From positions 124,001 through 188,000 of the forward strand of contig WPHV01000003.1 in NCBI GenBank assembly GCA_009744235.1: a stretch of 64,000 bases of DNA, written 5' to 3'. This stretch comes from Gillisella vitis. GTDB lineage: Bacteria; Pseudomonadota; Alphaproteobacteria; Rhizobiales; Rhizobiaceae. This document shows, piece after piece, positions 63,418 to 64,000 of this stretch. Position numbers and translations under genes: made by a program. The notes below the pieces were generated by a model, which searched no databases, had not been told where the DNA came from, and worked only from the letters and a program-made list of their open reading frames with translations. Numbering within the stretch: position 1 is the stretch's first letter; the number at the start of each line of letters is the position of its first letter.

Positions 63418-64000
63418 TTAATGTGTGTTCTGGCAGGAATAGAGATCGTAAAGGGTGAAATCAGGCACGTCGCCCGGCCGCAGCGGTGTAGCCGGGGTGA
63501 AGGTCACACGGCGGCTTTCACCGGCGGTCAGATCGAAGGCGTTGTCGCTGTAGCTCCCGTCGAGGCGGCTTTCGATCATCACGAACAGCGCAAGATCGGA
63601 GGCCGTGACCGTCAATTCGAAAGAACCATCGGCCTGTGGCATGGCCTTTAGCTCAAGACCCGATGGTTCCAGTTCCAGGCTTTTGTAAGCGCCGCCTGAC
63701 ACAAAATGGCCCTCGCCTTCCATGCCATTGGATGCCTTGAAATCCCATATTATCAGTCCATTACCTGGGACATCTGATAGTTCAATGGAAGTCAAAATCT
63801 CTGCCCGGTCAGGTGAACATGATCCGCTTGCCGTCACCAGTGTCCGGCGCTCACCAGACAATGTCAGCGCAAACACGGTCAAATCGATATCGACACTGTC
63901 AGCCGTGTCATTGACCATGGAGAACTGCACCCGCTTGCCCGTTTCATCCGGGATGGCGGCAATGGCCACCGGCTGGAAGAAGCGCTTGACCATATAATGC
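63418..64000 (-). CDS. C-terminal part of a glycoside hydrolase family 2 beta-mannosidase-like protein (5' end outside window)
   Basis: At least 194 residues, open to the right edge; the codons at 63994-63999 give His-Tyr just ahead of MVKRFFQPVAI, so the Met at 63993 is internal. HYMVKRFFQPV is the usual junction after the catalytic barrel of beta-mannosidases, and the following beta-sandwich domains (FSMVNDTADSVDIDL, ESRLDGSYSDNAFDL) match their C-terminal domains. The catalytic residues lie outside the window. It is the most upstream visible gene of the minus-strand sugar operon. Confidence 0.78.
   Translation of the reverse strand, partial: HYMVKRFFQPVAIAAIPDETGKRVQFSMVNDTADSVDIDLTVFALTLSGERRTLVTASGSCSPDRAEILTSIELSDVPGNGLIIWDFKASNGMEGEGHFVSGGAYKSLELEPSGLELKAMPQADGSFELTVTASDLALFVMIESRLDGSYSDNAFDLTAGESRRVTFTPATPLRPGDVPDFTLYDLYSCQNTH

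Noticed and set aside
1..64000. CRISPR array, prophage or insertion sequence
   Set aside because: No regularly spaced direct repeats, transposase, integrase or phage structural motifs were seen on either strand.

Overview
The window is gene-dense, GC-rich chromosomal DNA from an alphaproteobacterium, most likely a member of Rhizobiaceae close to Agrobacterium/Allorhizobium/Rhizobium. The family-level placement is inference. It rests on CckA beside DksA and a FliO-like protein, an rpe/DUF2259/purB cluster, coaD with two cyclophilin genes followed by queA and tgt, a full suf operon, a DksA that has lost its zinc cysteines, and a double-hairpin intergenic element that resembles rhizobial RIME repeats. 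No phage, transposase, CRISPR array, rRNA or convincing tRNA was seen. The genes at both edges (a metallo-beta-lactamase-fold hydrolase and a family 2 glycosidase) are cut by the window.

Layout. 1-9 kb: hydrolase fragment, soluble transhydrogenase sthA, aminotransferase plus agmatinase-like ureohydrolase, a small secreted protein, the YcjF/YcjX pair and a SixA-type phosphatase. 9-15 kb: dksA, a Pro/Ala-rich FliO-like membrane protein and the hybrid kinase cckA. 15-21.5 kb: a lipoprotein, then a TetR regulator divergent from a paoABCD-like molybdenum aldehyde oxidoreductase operon, with a perfect 26-bp palindrome between them. 21.5-28.5 kb: DUF1349 protein, phosphoesterase, tgt, queA, two cyclophilins, coaD, and three tiny membrane-protein ORFs ending at a strong terminator. 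28.5-36.5 kb: nine-gene Fe-S assembly cluster on the minus strand. 36.8-41 kb: hydrolase, LysE exporter, DEAD-box helicase and NUDIX. 40.3-42.7 kb: tyrosinase with a DUF2182 membrane protein. 43-54.6 kb: TfoX-like protein, flavin reductase, periplasmic binding protein, SDR, rpe, DUF2259, purB, DUF4105 protein, HD hydrolase, ilvD, msrP and msrQ. 54.7-64 kb: two tandem O-GlcNAc-transferase-like proteins, then a minus-strand hemicellulose/sugar locus (GH43 xylosidase, aldo-keto reductase, Gfo/Idh/MocA dehydrogenase, TIM-barrel isomerase, GH2 mannosidase end).

Most of the window is core metabolism. The accessory or unusual parts are the pao operon with its operator and leader hairpin, the tyrosinase/DUF2182 pair, the tandem GT41 proteins, the three microproteins, a tRNA-guanine transglycosylase that appears to have lost three of its four zinc ligands, and an extra small gene inserted in the suf operon. 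I saw no clearly new multi-gene defence or mobile system.
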